DNA of 64,000 nt from Nocardia rhamnosiphila NBRC 108938 (GCF_000720425.1 NZ_JOAJ01000001.1:1488001-1552000), one strand, 5' to 3'. Positions 45,382-55,260 are shown, counted from the first letter of the stretch. Made by a program: numbers and translations. Notes: generated from the sequence alone by a model not told the origin.

Positions 45382-45882
45382 ATGCGGTTGCTCATCATGT
45401 CCGATACGCATGTACCGAAGCGGGCCCGGGACCTGCCCGCGGTTCTCTGGGACGAGGTGGATACGGCCGATATCGTCGTGCACGCGGGTGACTGGGTCGA
45501 CCTCGCGCTCCTGGACCGGTTGGAAACACGCAGCAGACGGCTCATCGGCGTGTACGGAAACAACGACGGACCGCAGCTGCGCGCCCGGCTGCCCGAGATC
45601 GCCCGGGCGGACCTCGCCGGTCTCCGGCTGGCCGTGGTGCACGAGACCGGGCCCGCGAAAGGCCGGGAACGGCGCTGCGCGGCGGCCTTCCCGGAAACCG
45701 ATGTGCTGGTCTTCGGCCACAGCCACATTCCCTGGGACAGCGTCACCGATACCGGTCTGCGCCTGCTCAACCCCGGGTCGCCGACCGATCGCCGACGGCA
45801 GCCCGAACACACCTATCTGACCGCACGGATCCGGTCCGGGGAATTGCGCGAGGTAACGCTGCACACTGTGCCGCACCAGTGA
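45382..45882 (+). CDS. YfcE/MJ0936-type metallophosphoesterase
   Basis: 166 residues from ATG 45382. Metal-binding motifs: MSDTHVPKRA (D-x-H), HAGDWVD (G-D), YGNNDG (G-N-x-D), HETG and FGHSHIP (G-H-S/T-H), and the final LLNPGSPTDRR. A single-domain cytosolic phosphodiesterase; substrate unknown. Confidence 0.88.
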   Translation: MRLLIMSDTHVPKRARDLPAVLWDEVDTADIVVHAGDWVDLALLDRLETRSRRLIGVYGNNDGPQLRARLPEIARADLAGLRLAVVHETGPAKGRERRCAAAFPETDVLVFGHSHIPWDSVTDTGLRLLNPGSPTDRRRQPEHTYLTARIRSGELREVTLHTVPHQ

Positions 45883-45965
45883 ACCCCGGCCCGCGAACCG
45901 GCGAAGCGGTAGGTCCGCATGACCGCCTCGAGTGATCGGTCGGTCCTCGCGAGTATGTTCGCGCC

Positions 45966-46616
45966 ATGTCGATCGACCCGGCGGATCCCGCCCACGGAGT
46001 TGCTCTCACCGACCGCGTCCTGGAGCGGGTCCGCCGTGATCCGGGTGCCTCCGCACTCTCCTACGCCGATGTCCCGTGGGTCGTGGGCGAGCCGGCCCCG
46101 ATGTCACCGGATGTGCTGGCGGGCACCACCTTCCCGTCCGGCCGTCCGCTCTCCCCCGGCCTACGTGCCTGGCTGGCCTTCGACACCGGCCTGCTCCGGC
46201 GGTACGGCTGGTTCGACGCCACCGGCTTGCTCGCTCCGCGCCCCCTGCACCGTATCGTCGCCGACGAGATGGGGGCCGGATGGGAAGCCGAATTCCTTCC
46301 CTTCGCCGACCGGTTCGGCGAATGCTTTCTGCTACCGGGGGGTTCCGATTCGCGCCGGCTCCTCGCCGTCGGCGCACCCGATTCGACGGGCGAATACCCG
46401 GTGCTGGCACTGGATTTCGACGACCTGCCGTTCGTCGGCCTGATGTACCCGGGATTCGACGTCTACCTCGGGCACACGGCCGGGCTGATCGAACGCGAAT
46501 TCACCGGGTACACCGTGCTCGCCGGCGATCCGGTCTACGGGCGCCGCATGCGCGAACACGCCCGGCTCCGGTTCGCCGGCCGACTCGGTGCGGAATTCCC
46601 CTTCGCCCATTCCTGA
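45966..46616 (+). CDS. Hypothetical protein
   Basis: 216 residues with good codon bias, ATG at 45966. No family recognised. Visible features: PVLALDFDDLPFVGLMYPGF near 140, then VYLGHTAGLIEREF, and the C-terminal RMREHARLRFAGRLGAEFPF. The pattern resembles SUKH/SMI1-like globular proteins only in a general way, so no function is proposed. Confidence 0.6.
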   Translation: MSIDPADPAHGVALTDRVLERVRRDPGASALSYADVPWVVGEPAPMSPDVLAGTTFPSGRPLSPGLRAWLAFDTGLLRRYGWFDATGLLAPRPLHRIVADEMGAGWEAEFLPFADRFGECFLLPGGSDSRRLLAVGAPDSTGEYPVLALDFDDLPFVGLMYPGFDVYLGHTAGLIEREFTGYTVLAGDPVYGRRMREHARLRFAGRLGAEFPFAHS

Positions 46617-46668
46617 GCGGCGTTCGTCCCCGTCCCCGAGCACCCACGGACACCCGGACAGGTGGTGG

Positions 46669-46943
46669 TCACCGGACACGGGCCGGTGCCGGTCCCGCCG
46701 GGGACGCCGCGGCCAGGCGCGCGCGGAGAAATTCGGTGATCTGCCGCCGCGCGGCCGCGGCCTGTGGCGCCACACCCGGCAGCGTCACGAACGCGTGCGG
46801 CGCCCCGGGATGCTCGGCGACATCTTTTCCCGGTAGGAGGCCAGCTCCGTCGCCGTCATGGCGGGCCAGTCCGGCTCCTTCTGCAGTGCGTGCAGCAGCC
46901 GGACACCGCGTGGCAGCCGGTCGATACCGGTTGTGTTCTTCAT
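46669..46943 (-). pseudogene. Alpha/beta hydrolase remnant: N- and C-terminal ends fused, middle lost
   Basis: ATG at 46943 behind GAGGAGG starts a normal N-terminus (NTTGIDRLPRGVRLLHALQ, then EPDWPAMTATELASYREKM). Near 46825 coding moves to another frame, which reads DVAEHPGAPHAFVTLPGVAP with the catalytic His and ends QITEFLRARLAA. The intervening about 240 residues, including the oxyanion HGGG and nucleophile GDSAG motifs, are missing. Not functional. Confidence 0.7.
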
Positions 46944-47115
46944 CCCGTTCCTCCTCGACAGCACCGCCCGCGCCGGCGCCACTGTCGTGCGCCGGCCGGG
47001 TGTGTTCGGACCTCGCTGCCAGCATCGCCGGTGCAGCAGGGAGTGTCTTGAAGGAATGTTCCCGCGCCGCCTGCCGAGGACGAGTATCGCCGGCGGACAA
47101 CTCGTCCGGACGTCT

Positions 47116-47961
47116 TCAGTGCCGGGAGATGTACGCCGGAGCCACCCATGCCACCGGATCGACCGTGAGCCACGGCGCGGCCGCGAGAGCCGTGGGTGTC
47201 AGCCCGGTGAAGGCGGCGGCCTCCCGATACAGGTGGGATTGGTCGGCGTACCCGCCGTCCGCGGATACCAGAGCGGCGCTGTGTCCCCGGGAGAGGCGAT
47301 GTGCCGCCCGGTCGAATCGAACCAGCTGTGCGGCCTGTTTCGGAGTCGTCCCGAGTTGGGACCGGAACCGCGACCACAACCGCTTACGACTCCACCCCAC
47401 CTCGGCCGCCAGCCTTTCGACCCGTATCCGCCCGCCGCCGGCCACGATTCGCCGCCAGGCGTGCCCGATTTCCGGGTCGACCGCTCGACCCGTCTCCTGC
47501 CGGCGACGGAGCGCAGTCTCCATGAGCGCGAATCTCTCGTCCCAGGAACGGGCGGCGCGCAGTTGCTCTCGAATTCGCGCCACGTCACGACCCCAGAGCT
47601 CCTCGAGGGTGAGTACGCGCGCATCCGCCCCCGGCGAGGCGCCCAGGACCGCGTAGCCGACAACCGGCGACAACCGCACCTGGAGAAGATCGACCTCGCG
47701 CCCACCTCCCCGAACACCGACGGAGCCGAGCCCGAGCACCCAGCTGCCATCGACCCGCGCACCTCGGGCCTCGTCGACGAATACGACATCCCCGAAATCG
47801 AGGAAGACGGTCGCCGCCGGATAGGGAACGACCGGCAGATCCGCCGAATCCGAGACGCGGCCGCGGAAACCCGCCATCGCGACCCCCGCCACCCGCAGCG
47901 GCCTGGACGGCACCGCGATATCCATGGCCTCCCCGGCGAAGTGAACCGACTCAACGGGCAT
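47116..47961 (-). CDS. AraC-family transcriptional regulator
   Basis: 281 residues. N-terminal about 170 residues are a sensing domain without a clear cupin motif; the C-terminal double HTH is seen in RIRVERLAAEVGWSRKRLWS, then RFRSQLGTTPKQAAQLVRFD and SADGGYADQSHLYREAAAFT. It is upstream of the hydrolase remnant on the same strand, which may once have been its target. ATG at 47961. Confidence 0.87.
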   Translation of the reverse strand: MPVESVHFAGEAMDIAVPSRPLRVAGVAMAGFRGRVSDSADLPVVPYPAATVFLDFGDVVFVDEARGARVDGSWVLGLGSVGVRGGGREVDLLQVRLSPVVGYAVLGASPGADARVLTLEELWGRDVARIREQLRAARSWDERFALMETALRRRQETGRAVDPEIGHAWRRIVAGGGRIRVERLAAEVGWSRKRLWSRFRSQLGTTPKQAAQLVRFDRAAHRLSRGHSAALVSADGGYADQSHLYREAAAFTGLTPTALAAAPWLTVDPVAWVAPAYISRH

Positions 47962-48011
47962 ACCTCATGGTACGGCCGTCCGGAAATCGGAACGGGCGCA
48001 GCGCGCTACGG

Positions 48012-49334
48012 CTACGCCACGGAGACAGGCCCGCCGGTGTGCCGGCGGCTGCGGGCGCGCGGGCCGGTATGCGCGGGAAGGTGTTCGTAACCGTGCAGGG
48101 TGAACAGGGGCCGCCGGGTGGGAGGATCGGTCAGGCGCAGATCGGGAAACGTTTCGAACAGGGCGCGCAATGCGTGCGCCGCTTCCGTCCGGGCCAGTCC
48201 GGCGCCCAGGCACACGTGGATACCGCTGCTGAAGGACAGGTGATTCTTCGCGTTGTCCCGGGTGATATCGAAGCGGGCCGGATCGGCGAACACCGCGGGG
48301 TCGCGGTTCGCGCCCGCGAGCGACAGCACCACCGTCGAGCCGCTGCGCAACCGGGTACCGCCGATCTCCAGTTCCGTGCGGGTAGTGCGCGCAGTGCTCT
48401 GCACCGGCGGATCGATCCGCAGGATCTCCTCCACCGCGTTGGGCCAGAGTTCCGGTTCGGCCCGCAGCCGGTTCAGCTGGTCGGGATGACCCAGCAGCCA
48501 GACGATGCCCTTCCCGATCAGGTTGACCGTGGTCTCGAAGCCCGCGGCCATCAGCAGGGTCGCCGAGGCGCACAGTTCATCGGTGGACAGATCACCCGCG
48601 GTGACCAGGCTGCTGAGGATATCGTCGCCGGGTTCGGCACGTTGTCTGTCGATGTGGTCCAACAGATACCGGTGTACCCGCTCCGAGGATTCCATCGCAC
48701 GCTGATGTGTCCGCCAGGAGATACCGAGATCCAGCAAGGGGCTGATGTCGTCGCCCCAGCGCAGGAACATCTCGCGATCGGCGTCCGGAAAGCCGAGCAT
48801 CTCGGAGATGATGGCGATCGGCACCTGGGCGGCATACCGCGCCACCAGATCGGTGGGCCCGTCGTCGGGCAGTGTCGCGAGCAGCTGCTCGGTGACCGTT
48901 TCGATCCGGTCGCGCAACCGGGCGACCGCGCGCGGGGTGAACGCGGCGGCCACGGGCTTGCGCATCCGGGTGTGCTCGGGCTGGTCCAGCACCAGCATCG
49001 AGGGCGGATCCACCGGATTCGGCGGCAGCGGCCGGCGCGCCAGCGCGCGCCGCACCGGCCGCGGTGTGCCGAAGACCGTCGGGATGCCGACACCGAAACG
49101 ATTGTCGCGCAGAATGTCTCGCACCATCTCGTGATCGAAGGTCGTCCACACCGGAAGCGTCCGGCGCAACCCGCCCGGCCCACGCAACTCCTCGATCAGC
49201 GCGTACGGGTTCTCGATACCTTCCGCACTGCAGTTCAACCGGGCGAACAGATCACCCTGGCGCAGCCGCATCTTCTTGAACAGGACGATCAATCCGTGGT
49301 TGTTGACCCAGCGATACACGTACTGCGGTTTCAT
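48012..49334 (-). CDS. Cytochrome P450
   Basis: 440 residues, ATG at 49334 with GGAGGGG upstream. Heme loop FSSGIHVCLGAGLAR with the axial Cys near 371; I-helix LMAAGFETTVNLIG with the acid-alcohol pair; K-helix E-x-x-R in VEEILRIDPPV. The N-terminus lacks a membrane anchor, as in soluble bacterial class I P450s. No ferredoxin is adjacent. Substrate unknown. Confidence 0.93.
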   Translation of the reverse strand: MKPQYVYRWVNNHGLIVLFKKMRLRQGDLFARLNCSAEGIENPYALIEELRGPGGLRRTLPVWTTFDHEMVRDILRDNRFGVGIPTVFGTPRPVRRALARRPLPPNPVDPPSMLVLDQPEHTRMRKPVAAAFTPRAVARLRDRIETVTEQLLATLPDDGPTDLVARYAAQVPIAIISEMLGFPDADREMFLRWGDDISPLLDLGISWRTHQRAMESSERVHRYLLDHIDRQRAEPGDDILSSLVTAGDLSTDELCASATLLMAAGFETTVNLIGKGIVWLLGHPDQLNRLRAEPELWPNAVEEILRIDPPVQSTARTTRTELEIGGTRLRSGSTVVLSLAGANRDPAVFADPARFDITRDNAKNHLSFSSGIHVCLGAGLARTEAAHALRALFETFPDLRLTDPPTRRPLFTLHGYEHLPAHTGPRARSRRHTGGPVSVA

Positions 49335-49662
49335 CGAGCCCCTCCATCGTCGAACCGTCGCGTCCTTGTGAGACGTTACGGATATCACAGGGCTCGCCGT
49401 GCCCGCCGAGCGGTATCTCCTGACCTGCCGGAACGAGACGCACGGCTGCCGTGCCCGCTCGTCGACCGAGTGGTCCGAACCCACCGGTACCGCAGCGCCG
49501 GAACGGATTCGGCTGCACGCACGCCGGATGCCCCGGCGAGAGCACTCGGCTGCTACCGGTCGGCCCGACGAATTCGCTGTCGCGAAAGCGATTGCGCGCG
49601 GAACCCGAACGCACTGCGCGATGATCCTGGCGGACAACCGTTGCCCGGGTGCGGGCGACCGC
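49335..49662. other. Intergenic region upstream of the P450
   Basis: 328 bases. A dyad TGTGA-N13-TCACA (49367-49389) sits 33 bases before the P450 start and may bind a regulator. No coding signal is convincing. Confidence 0.4.
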
Positions 49663-51756
49663 TCAGGTCAGCACGGCGTCGGCAGTGATGGGAAGGGTGC
49701 GCACGCGCACCCCCGTCGCATGATGAATCGCGTTGCCCACCGCGGCGGCGGCCCCGACGATACCGATCTCCCCCGCGCCCCGGGCTCCCATGGGGTTGGC
49801 GTGCTCGTCCACCTCGTCCAGCCAGATCGCGTCGATATCCTGAATATCCGCGTGGGCGCTGATGTGGTAGGACGCGAGATCCTGCGTGACGATATGGCCG
49901 AACCGGTGGTCGCGCACGCTCTCCTCGTGCAGCGCGCCCGAAATACCCATTGTCATACCGCCGATCAGCTGCGAACGCAGGGTTCGCGGATTGACGGCCC
50001 GGCCGACCGAGAACACCCCCAGCATCCGCGGGATCCGGATCTCGCCGGTGAACCGGTGTACTCGTGCCTCGACGAACTGCGCGCCGAAGGAGTGCAGCGC
50101 GAATTTCTCCGCATCGGGATTCTCCGGCGCCTGTGTGGTGGTGTGGACGCCGGCGGCCGGGTCCCGGCCGTGGTCGTGCCGGAACTCCCGGGCGGCGGCG
50201 ACTATGGCCGAACCCCACGAGGAGATCCCGGTGGAGCCGCCGGCCACACTGGCCTCCGGCAGGTCGGTATCGCCGATCCGCAGGCGGACCCGCTCGGCGT
50301 CGATATCGAGCGCATCGGCCGCGATCTGGGTCAGCGCCGTCCAGGTGCCGGTACCGATATCGGCCGCGCCGACATCGACGGTGTAGCGGCCGTCGGCGCC
50401 GAATTCGATCCGCGCGCTGTTGCCCGGCATCGCACCCGCCGGATAGGTCGCGGCCGCGACACCGGTACCGACCAGCCAGTCACCGTCGCGGCGGGCACGT
50501 GGCGCCGGATCGCGCCCGGCCCAGCCGAAACGGTCGGCACCGGTGCGCAGGCACTCGGTGAGACGCCGGCCGGACCACGGTTTCCCGGTCTCGGGGTCGG
50601 TGGCGGGTTCGTTCCGGATCCGCAACTCGATCGGATCGATCCCACAGGCGCTGGCGAGTTCGTCCATCGCGGATTCCGCGGCGTACATACCGGGGCATTC
50701 ACCGGGCGCGCGCATCCAGAACGGCACCGGCACATCCAGCGCCGCCAGCCGATGGGAGGTCCGGCGGTTGGGGACGGCGTACATCATCCGGGACGCGACC
50801 GCCGTCTGCTCGGCGAATTCCTTGACCCGCGCGGTCGTCTCGACCACCTCATGGGTGAGCGCGGTCAGGGTGCCGTCCGGATCCGCGCCCAGTTCGATCC
50901 GCTGGACGGTCGGGGTCCGGTAGCCGACGAGGGAGAACATCTGCTGCCGGGTGAGCGCAAGTTTCACCGGCCGCCCGGGAATACGCCGGGCCGCCAGCAC
51001 TGCGAGCACATTGTGCGCGTGCGGTGCGCCCTTCGATCCGAACCCACCACCGACATGGGGTGAAATGACCCGGAGCTGCCCGGGATCGAGCCCGAACAGC
51101 GGAGCCAGTGCCGTGCGGACGGCGTGGACACCCTGGGTCGAATCGTAGAGCGTCACCTGTGCCCGGTCCCCGGACTCGTCCCACACCGCGATGCAGGCGT
51201 GCGGTTCAATCGGATTGTTGTGTTCGGTGGGCGTGCGGTAGGTCCGTTCGATACGGACCGCCGCGCCGGCGAGCGCCTCGGCGACGTCCCCCTCCTCGGT
51301 GTCGGTCGGGAAGGACGGGTTGACCTGCTCGGGCGCGTACAGCGCGGGATCGTCGGGCCGCAGCTCGGTGTGGTGCGGCTCGGTACGGTAGTCGACCGAC
51401 ACCAGATCAGCGGCTTCCCGGGCGATTTCGGCGCTCTCGGCGACCACCGCACCGATCGGCTGGCCGCGGAAATGCACCCGGTCGTCCTGCAGGACGGTCA
51501 GCTCGCCGTCGGAGATGTCCGCGAGTGCCGGGGCGTCGAACACGGTCAGCACCGCGATCACCCCGGGTAGCCGCGCGGCGCGGCCGGCGTCCATGGCGCG
51601 GATCGTCCCGCGCGCGACGGTGGCCTGAACCGGATGCAGGTACAGGGGGTCGTCCACGGCATGCTCGAACGCGTAAGGGGCCGTTCCGGTGACTTTCGCG
51701 TACCCGTCCAGCCGGGTGAGCGGCGCGCCCATGGACGTAGCCGGAATCGACGTCAT
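49663..51756 (-). CDS. Molybdenum-binding subunit of a PaoABC/xanthine-dehydrogenase-like oxidoreductase
   Basis: 697 residues. Xanthine oxidase family large subunit: RLDGYAKVTGTAPYAFEHAV at the start, FRGQPIGAVVAESAEIAREA, HVGGGFGSKGAPHAHN, MRAPGECPG, and the catalytic-Glu region MGARGAGEIGIVGAAAAVGN near 655. Short size and gene order match the PaoC/YagR type. Last gene of the operon; its ATG overlaps the FAD-subunit stop (ATGA). Likely oxidises aldehydes. Confidence 0.9.
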   Translation of the reverse strand: MTSIPATSMGAPLTRLDGYAKVTGTAPYAFEHAVDDPLYLHPVQATVARGTIRAMDAGRAARLPGVIAVLTVFDAPALADISDGELTVLQDDRVHFRGQPIGAVVAESAEIAREAADLVSVDYRTEPHHTELRPDDPALYAPEQVNPSFPTDTEEGDVAEALAGAAVRIERTYRTPTEHNNPIEPHACIAVWDESGDRAQVTLYDSTQGVHAVRTALAPLFGLDPGQLRVISPHVGGGFGSKGAPHAHNVLAVLAARRIPGRPVKLALTRQQMFSLVGYRTPTVQRIELGADPDGTLTALTHEVVETTARVKEFAEQTAVASRMMYAVPNRRTSHRLAALDVPVPFWMRAPGECPGMYAAESAMDELASACGIDPIELRIRNEPATDPETGKPWSGRRLTECLRTGADRFGWAGRDPAPRARRDGDWLVGTGVAAATYPAGAMPGNSARIEFGADGRYTVDVGAADIGTGTWTALTQIAADALDIDAERVRLRIGDTDLPEASVAGGSTGISSWGSAIVAAAREFRHDHGRDPAAGVHTTTQAPENPDAEKFALHSFGAQFVEARVHRFTGEIRIPRMLGVFSVGRAVNPRTLRSQLIGGMTMGISGALHEESVRDHRFGHIVTQDLASYHISAHADIQDIDAIWLDEVDEHANPMGARGAGEIGIVGAAAAVGNAIHHATGVRVRTLPITADAVLT

Positions 51757-52751
51757 CGCTGTGCCTTCCCGGTGAGGTCTCGCAGGGTCGATACGAGCGT
51801 GCGGCGGGCCAGTTCGACCTTGAACTCGTTACCTTCCAGCGGGCGGGCCTCGGCGAGTTCGGCCCGGGCCGCTCGCTCGAAGGTCTCCGTGGTGGCCGGG
51901 GCGCCGGTCAGTTCGGCTTCGGCCCGGCGGGCGCGCCAGGGACGATGCGCGACACCGCCGAGCGCCACCCGCGCCGAACGGACAGTGCCGCCCTCGGATT
52001 CGAAGGCCAGTTCGGCGGCCACGGAAACGAGCGCGAAGGCGTAGGAGGCGCGATCGCGCACCTTGCGATAATCGGCGAACACCGGGCCGGGCGGCGGGGG
52101 CAGTTCTATCCCGGTGATGAGCCGGCCGTGGCGCAGCACGGTATCGCGCTCGGGACTGTCGCCGGGTAGGCGATAGAAGTCGGTGACCGCGATACGCTGC
52201 ACACCCTCCACGTCCTCGACCACCACCCGGGCATCCAGCGCCGCCAGGGCCACCGCCATATCCGAGGGATGGACCGCCACGCACTGATCGGACGCACCCA
52301 GCACGGCGTGATAGCGGACGTAGCCACCCAGCGCCGAGCAGCCGCTGCCGGGCTCCCGTTTGTTGCAGGGCGTCGTCACATCCTGGAAGTACACGCACCG
52401 GGTGCGTTGCAGCAGATTTCCGCCGGTGGTGGCCAGGTTGCGCAATTGTCCGGAGGCGCCGGACAGTAACGCCCGGGACAGCGCCGGATAGCGCAGCCGG
52501 ACCAGTGGATGCGCCGCCAGATCGCTGTTGCGCGCGGCCGCGCCCACCCGGAGTCCGCCGTCCGCGGTCTCCTCGATCTCGTCCAACGGCAGTCTGCTGA
52601 TATCGACGAGTAGCTCGGGAGCGGCGATACCCAGTTTCATATGGTCGACGAGGTTGGTTCCGCCGGCGAGGAAAGCCGCTCCGGGGCGCTCGGCGACCGC
52701 GGTCACCGCGTCCCGGGTGCTGTCCGCACGCCGGTACTCGAACGGGATCAT
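51753..52751 (-). CDS. FAD-binding subunit with extra 4Fe-4S-type Cys insertion (PaoB/YagS-like)
   Basis: 332 residues. FAD motifs FLAGGTNLVDHMKLG near 31 and ATTGGNLLQRTRC near 110. Between them and residue 145 are Cys residues in TRCVYFQDV, PCNKREPGSGCSALGG, the four-Cys insertion that binds a 4Fe-4S cluster in E. coli PaoB. Coupled on both sides by 4-base overlaps. Confidence 0.9.
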   Translation of the reverse strand: MIPFEYRRADSTRDAVTAVAERPGAAFLAGGTNLVDHMKLGIAAPELLVDISRLPLDEIEETADGGLRVGAAARNSDLAAHPLVRLRYPALSRALLSGASGQLRNLATTGGNLLQRTRCVYFQDVTTPCNKREPGSGCSALGGYVRYHAVLGASDQCVAVHPSDMAVALAALDARVVVEDVEGVQRIAVTDFYRLPGDSPERDTVLRHGRLITGIELPPPPGPVFADYRKVRDRASYAFALVSVAAELAFESEGGTVRSARVALGGVAHRPWRARRAEAELTGAPATTETFERAARAELAEARPLEGNEFKVELARRTLVSTLRDLTGKAQR

Positions 52752-53266
52752 CGCGCCGCCTGCCGGATCGCCGCGACAATATTCGGATACGCCGCGCATC
52801 GGCACAGGTTGCCGCTCATCCGCTCCCGTATCTCGGCGTCGGACAGTTCGGCTTCCCCGCCGAGATCGTCGGTGACGAAGCTCGGGTTGCCGGCCTTCAC
52901 CTCCTCGAGCATCCCTACCGCGGAGCAGATCTGACCCGGCGTGCAATAGCCGCACTGGAACCCGTCCTGATCGAGAAATGCCTGTTGGACGGGGTGCAGA
53001 CGGTCGCCGTCGGCCAGTCCGGCGGCGGTGACGATCCGCGCGCCGTCGTGGGCGGCGGCGAAGGTGAGACAGGTGGTGGCGCGGCGACCGTCGAGCAGCA
53101 CCGTGCAGGACCCGCACTGGCCGTGGTCACACCCTTTCTTCGGTGCGGTGACGCCGAGCCGTTCGCGTAGCGCGTCGAGCAGCGTCATGCGGTTGTCCAC
53201 GCGCAGCGTCCGCTGCCGTCCGTCCACTTCGAGGGCTATTTCGCTGTGCTTGCCGGCAGCGTCCAT
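52748..53266 (-). CDS. 2Fe-2S subunit of the PaoABC-like oxidoreductase
   Basis: 172 residues. Plant-type 2Fe-2S GCDHGQCGSCTVLLDG near 45-60 and the second cluster in FQCGYCTPGQICSA and GNLCRCAAYPNI. Unlike PaoA it has no Tat signal, so the enzyme is probably cytosolic. ATG at 53266. Confidence 0.93.
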   Translation of the reverse strand: MDAAGKHSEIALEVDGRQRTLRVDNRMTLLDALRERLGVTAPKKGCDHGQCGSCTVLLDGRRATTCLTFAAAHDGARIVTAAGLADGDRLHPVQQAFLDQDGFQCGYCTPGQICSAVGMLEEVKAGNPSFVTDDLGGEAELSDAEIRERMSGNLCRCAAYPNIVAAIRQAAR

Positions 53267-53294
53267 GCGCGGCGGTTAACCACCGTATTACGGC

Positions 53295-54410
53295 TCAAAC
53301 CCCGACCCGCGCGACCGGATTGCCGAAGCCGCCGCGATGGATGGGCGAATCGACATCGCACAGCCGCGCACCGGTGCCGCCGCGGCGCCGGGCGACCATC
53401 TCGGCGGCAATGGACACCGCCGTCTCCTCCGGAGTTTCCGCCCCCAGATCCAGGCCGATCGGGGCGGCCAGCCGGGCCAGTTCGGCATCGGTGACCCCGG
53501 CGGCGCGCAACCGGCGGACCCGGTCCGCGTGGGCGCGCCGGCTGCCGAGTGCGCCGATGTATCCGGCTTCGGTGCGCAGCGCGGCGGCGAGCAGGGGCAC
53601 CTCGAATTTCGCGTCGTGGGTGAGTACGCAGATGACGGTCGAGGACGTCACCGAGACGGCGTTCAGGTATTCGTGCGGCCAGCTCACCACGACTTCGTCG
53701 GCGGCCGGGAAACGCGCGGCGGTCGCGAAGGCGGGACGGGCGTCGCAGAGGGTCACGTGGTAGCCGAGGAATCGGCCCATCCGGGTGAGCGCGGCAGCGA
53801 AGTCGTCTGCGCCGAAGACCAGCATCCGGGGCGGAGCGGGAAACGACTGCAGGAAAATCCGCAGCTCCCGGCCGCACCGGTCGACGAGGTCGAGGGGCGC
53901 GGTGGCGCCGGCCGCCGCCAGGTCCCGCACCTGCGCGAGGGCGCCGTCGCCCACCGGCAGATCGACCCGGACGTCGGGGCCCTGCACCAGCGCATGTCGT
54001 CCCTGCCCGGCGACGCGGTCGGTGAGAACGGTCGCCAGCGCGACCGGCTCGCCGCATCGGAGCGAAGCCAGCAGGTGCGGGAGCACGCCGCGAAGGGAAC
54101 GGTCGACCGGCTCGACGAGAACGTCGAGCCACCCACCGCAGGGCAGAGACGGGGCGAGCATATCGTCACCGGCAGCGTCGTACCGGACCGTTGCCGGCAC
54201 GCCACTGTCGAGCACCGCCGGCACTCGGGCACAGAGCTCGCCGTCCACGCAGCCGCCCGAGATGCTGCCCACCACCCGGCCCCCTACGGACACGGCCATG
54301 GCCGTTCCGGGTTGCCCGGGGCGTCCGGCGGAGCTGTTCACCACGCGGGCCAGGACAGCTCGCCCACCGGCAGCCGACCAGCGGTGCGCTGCCTCCCAGG
54401 CCGCCGTCAT
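53295..54410 (-). CDS. XdhC/CoxI-family molybdenum cofactor insertion protein
   Basis: 371 residues from ATG 54410. N-terminal XdhC_CoxI motif GSISGGCVDGEL near 52 with the Cys implicated in cofactor handling, and C-terminal Rossmann domain with VFGADDFAAALTRMGRFLGY and YIGALGSRRAHADRVRRLRA. First gene of the four-gene operon, 28 bases from the 2Fe-2S gene. Role: sulfuration and insertion of Moco (as MCD in PaoD). Confidence 0.9.
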   Translation of the reverse strand: MTAAWEAAHRWSAAGGRAVLARVVNSSAGRPGQPGTAMAVSVGGRVVGSISGGCVDGELCARVPAVLDSGVPATVRYDAAGDDMLAPSLPCGGWLDVLVEPVDRSLRGVLPHLLASLRCGEPVALATVLTDRVAGQGRHALVQGPDVRVDLPVGDGALAQVRDLAAAGATAPLDLVDRCGRELRIFLQSFPAPPRMLVFGADDFAAALTRMGRFLGYHVTLCDARPAFATAARFPAADEVVVSWPHEYLNAVSVTSSTVICVLTHDAKFEVPLLAAALRTEAGYIGALGSRRAHADRVRRLRAAGVTDAELARLAAPIGLDLGAETPEETAVSIAAEMVARRRGGTGARLCDVDSPIHRGGFGNPVARVGV

Positions 54411-54633
54411 CGGGCGCACCGGGTATGGCCGAGGGCGGACCGTACCGGCACGATCGTGAGAGCCGCACACCTGTTCGATGCGGCGAATTCCGCCTCGTCT
54501 GTCATGCACGCCGCGTACCCCGCGGACCCGCCACTATTCGTCACCGGGACGGCGTCCCGTCTCCTCGTCGTCCAACGCCGGTGGTCTCGGCACCTGTCGT
54601 GTCGGGATTGCGGAAGACTGTGGGAACACTCGG

Positions 54634-55260
54634 CTACAGCCGAATGAGCCCCCGGGCCAGCGCTGTGGTCACCGCCGCGGTGCGGTCGGCGACCTCGAGT
54701 TTCTTGAAGATGCGCAGCAGATGGGTCTTCACGGTTGCCTCGGCGATGTAGAGCCGGACGGCGATCTCGGGATTGCTGTGTCCGCGGGCGACCAGTTCCA
54801 GCACATCGCGTTCCCGGGTGGACAGCTGTGGTTCGTCGGCCGCCGCGCGCGCCTCGAACAGTTTGGGCGCCAGGGAAGGCGTCAGCACGGTCTCACCACG
54901 AACAGCGGCGTACACGGCCGCGAGGAGATCGGTGCGGGAGCTGCCCTTGAGCAGGTAGCCGACGGCGCCCGCCTCGATGCAGCCGAGGATGTCGGCGGGA
55001 TTGTCGTAGGTGGTGAGGATGACGATCCGCGGCGGGTCGTCCTGCTGCCGGATTCGCCGGGTCGTCTCGGCGCCGTCGATACCACCCATCCGCAGGTCCA
55101 GCAGCACCAGATCGGGCCGCAGCGTCGCGGTGCGGACGAGCGCTTCCTCACCGGAGCAGGCTTCACCGACCACCTCGATACCCTCGCCGGTACCCAGCAC
55201 GGCGGCCATACCGGCGCGGACGACGGGGTGATCGTCGGCGATCAACACGCGAACGGTCAA
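54634..55260 (-). CDS. NarL/FixJ-family response regulator
   Basis: 208 residues. Receiver: VRVLIADDHPVVRAGMAAVL, phospho-acceptor Asp in VLLDLRMGG near 54, Lys in YLLKGSSRTDLL. LuxR HTH LSTREREVLELVARGHSNPE near 145. Start is TTG at 55260, overlapping the kinase stop (TTGA) with GAGGAG 5 bases upstream. Confidence 0.93.
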   Translation of the reverse strand: MTVRVLIADDHPVVRAGMAAVLGTGEGIEVVGEACSGEEALVRTATLRPDLVLLDLRMGGIDGAETTRRIRQQDDPPRIVILTTYDNPADILGCIEAGAVGYLLKGSSRTDLLAAVYAAVRGETVLTPSLAPKLFEARAAADEPQLSTRERDVLELVARGHSNPEIAVRLYIAEATVKTHLLRIFKKLEVADRTAAVTTALARGLIRL

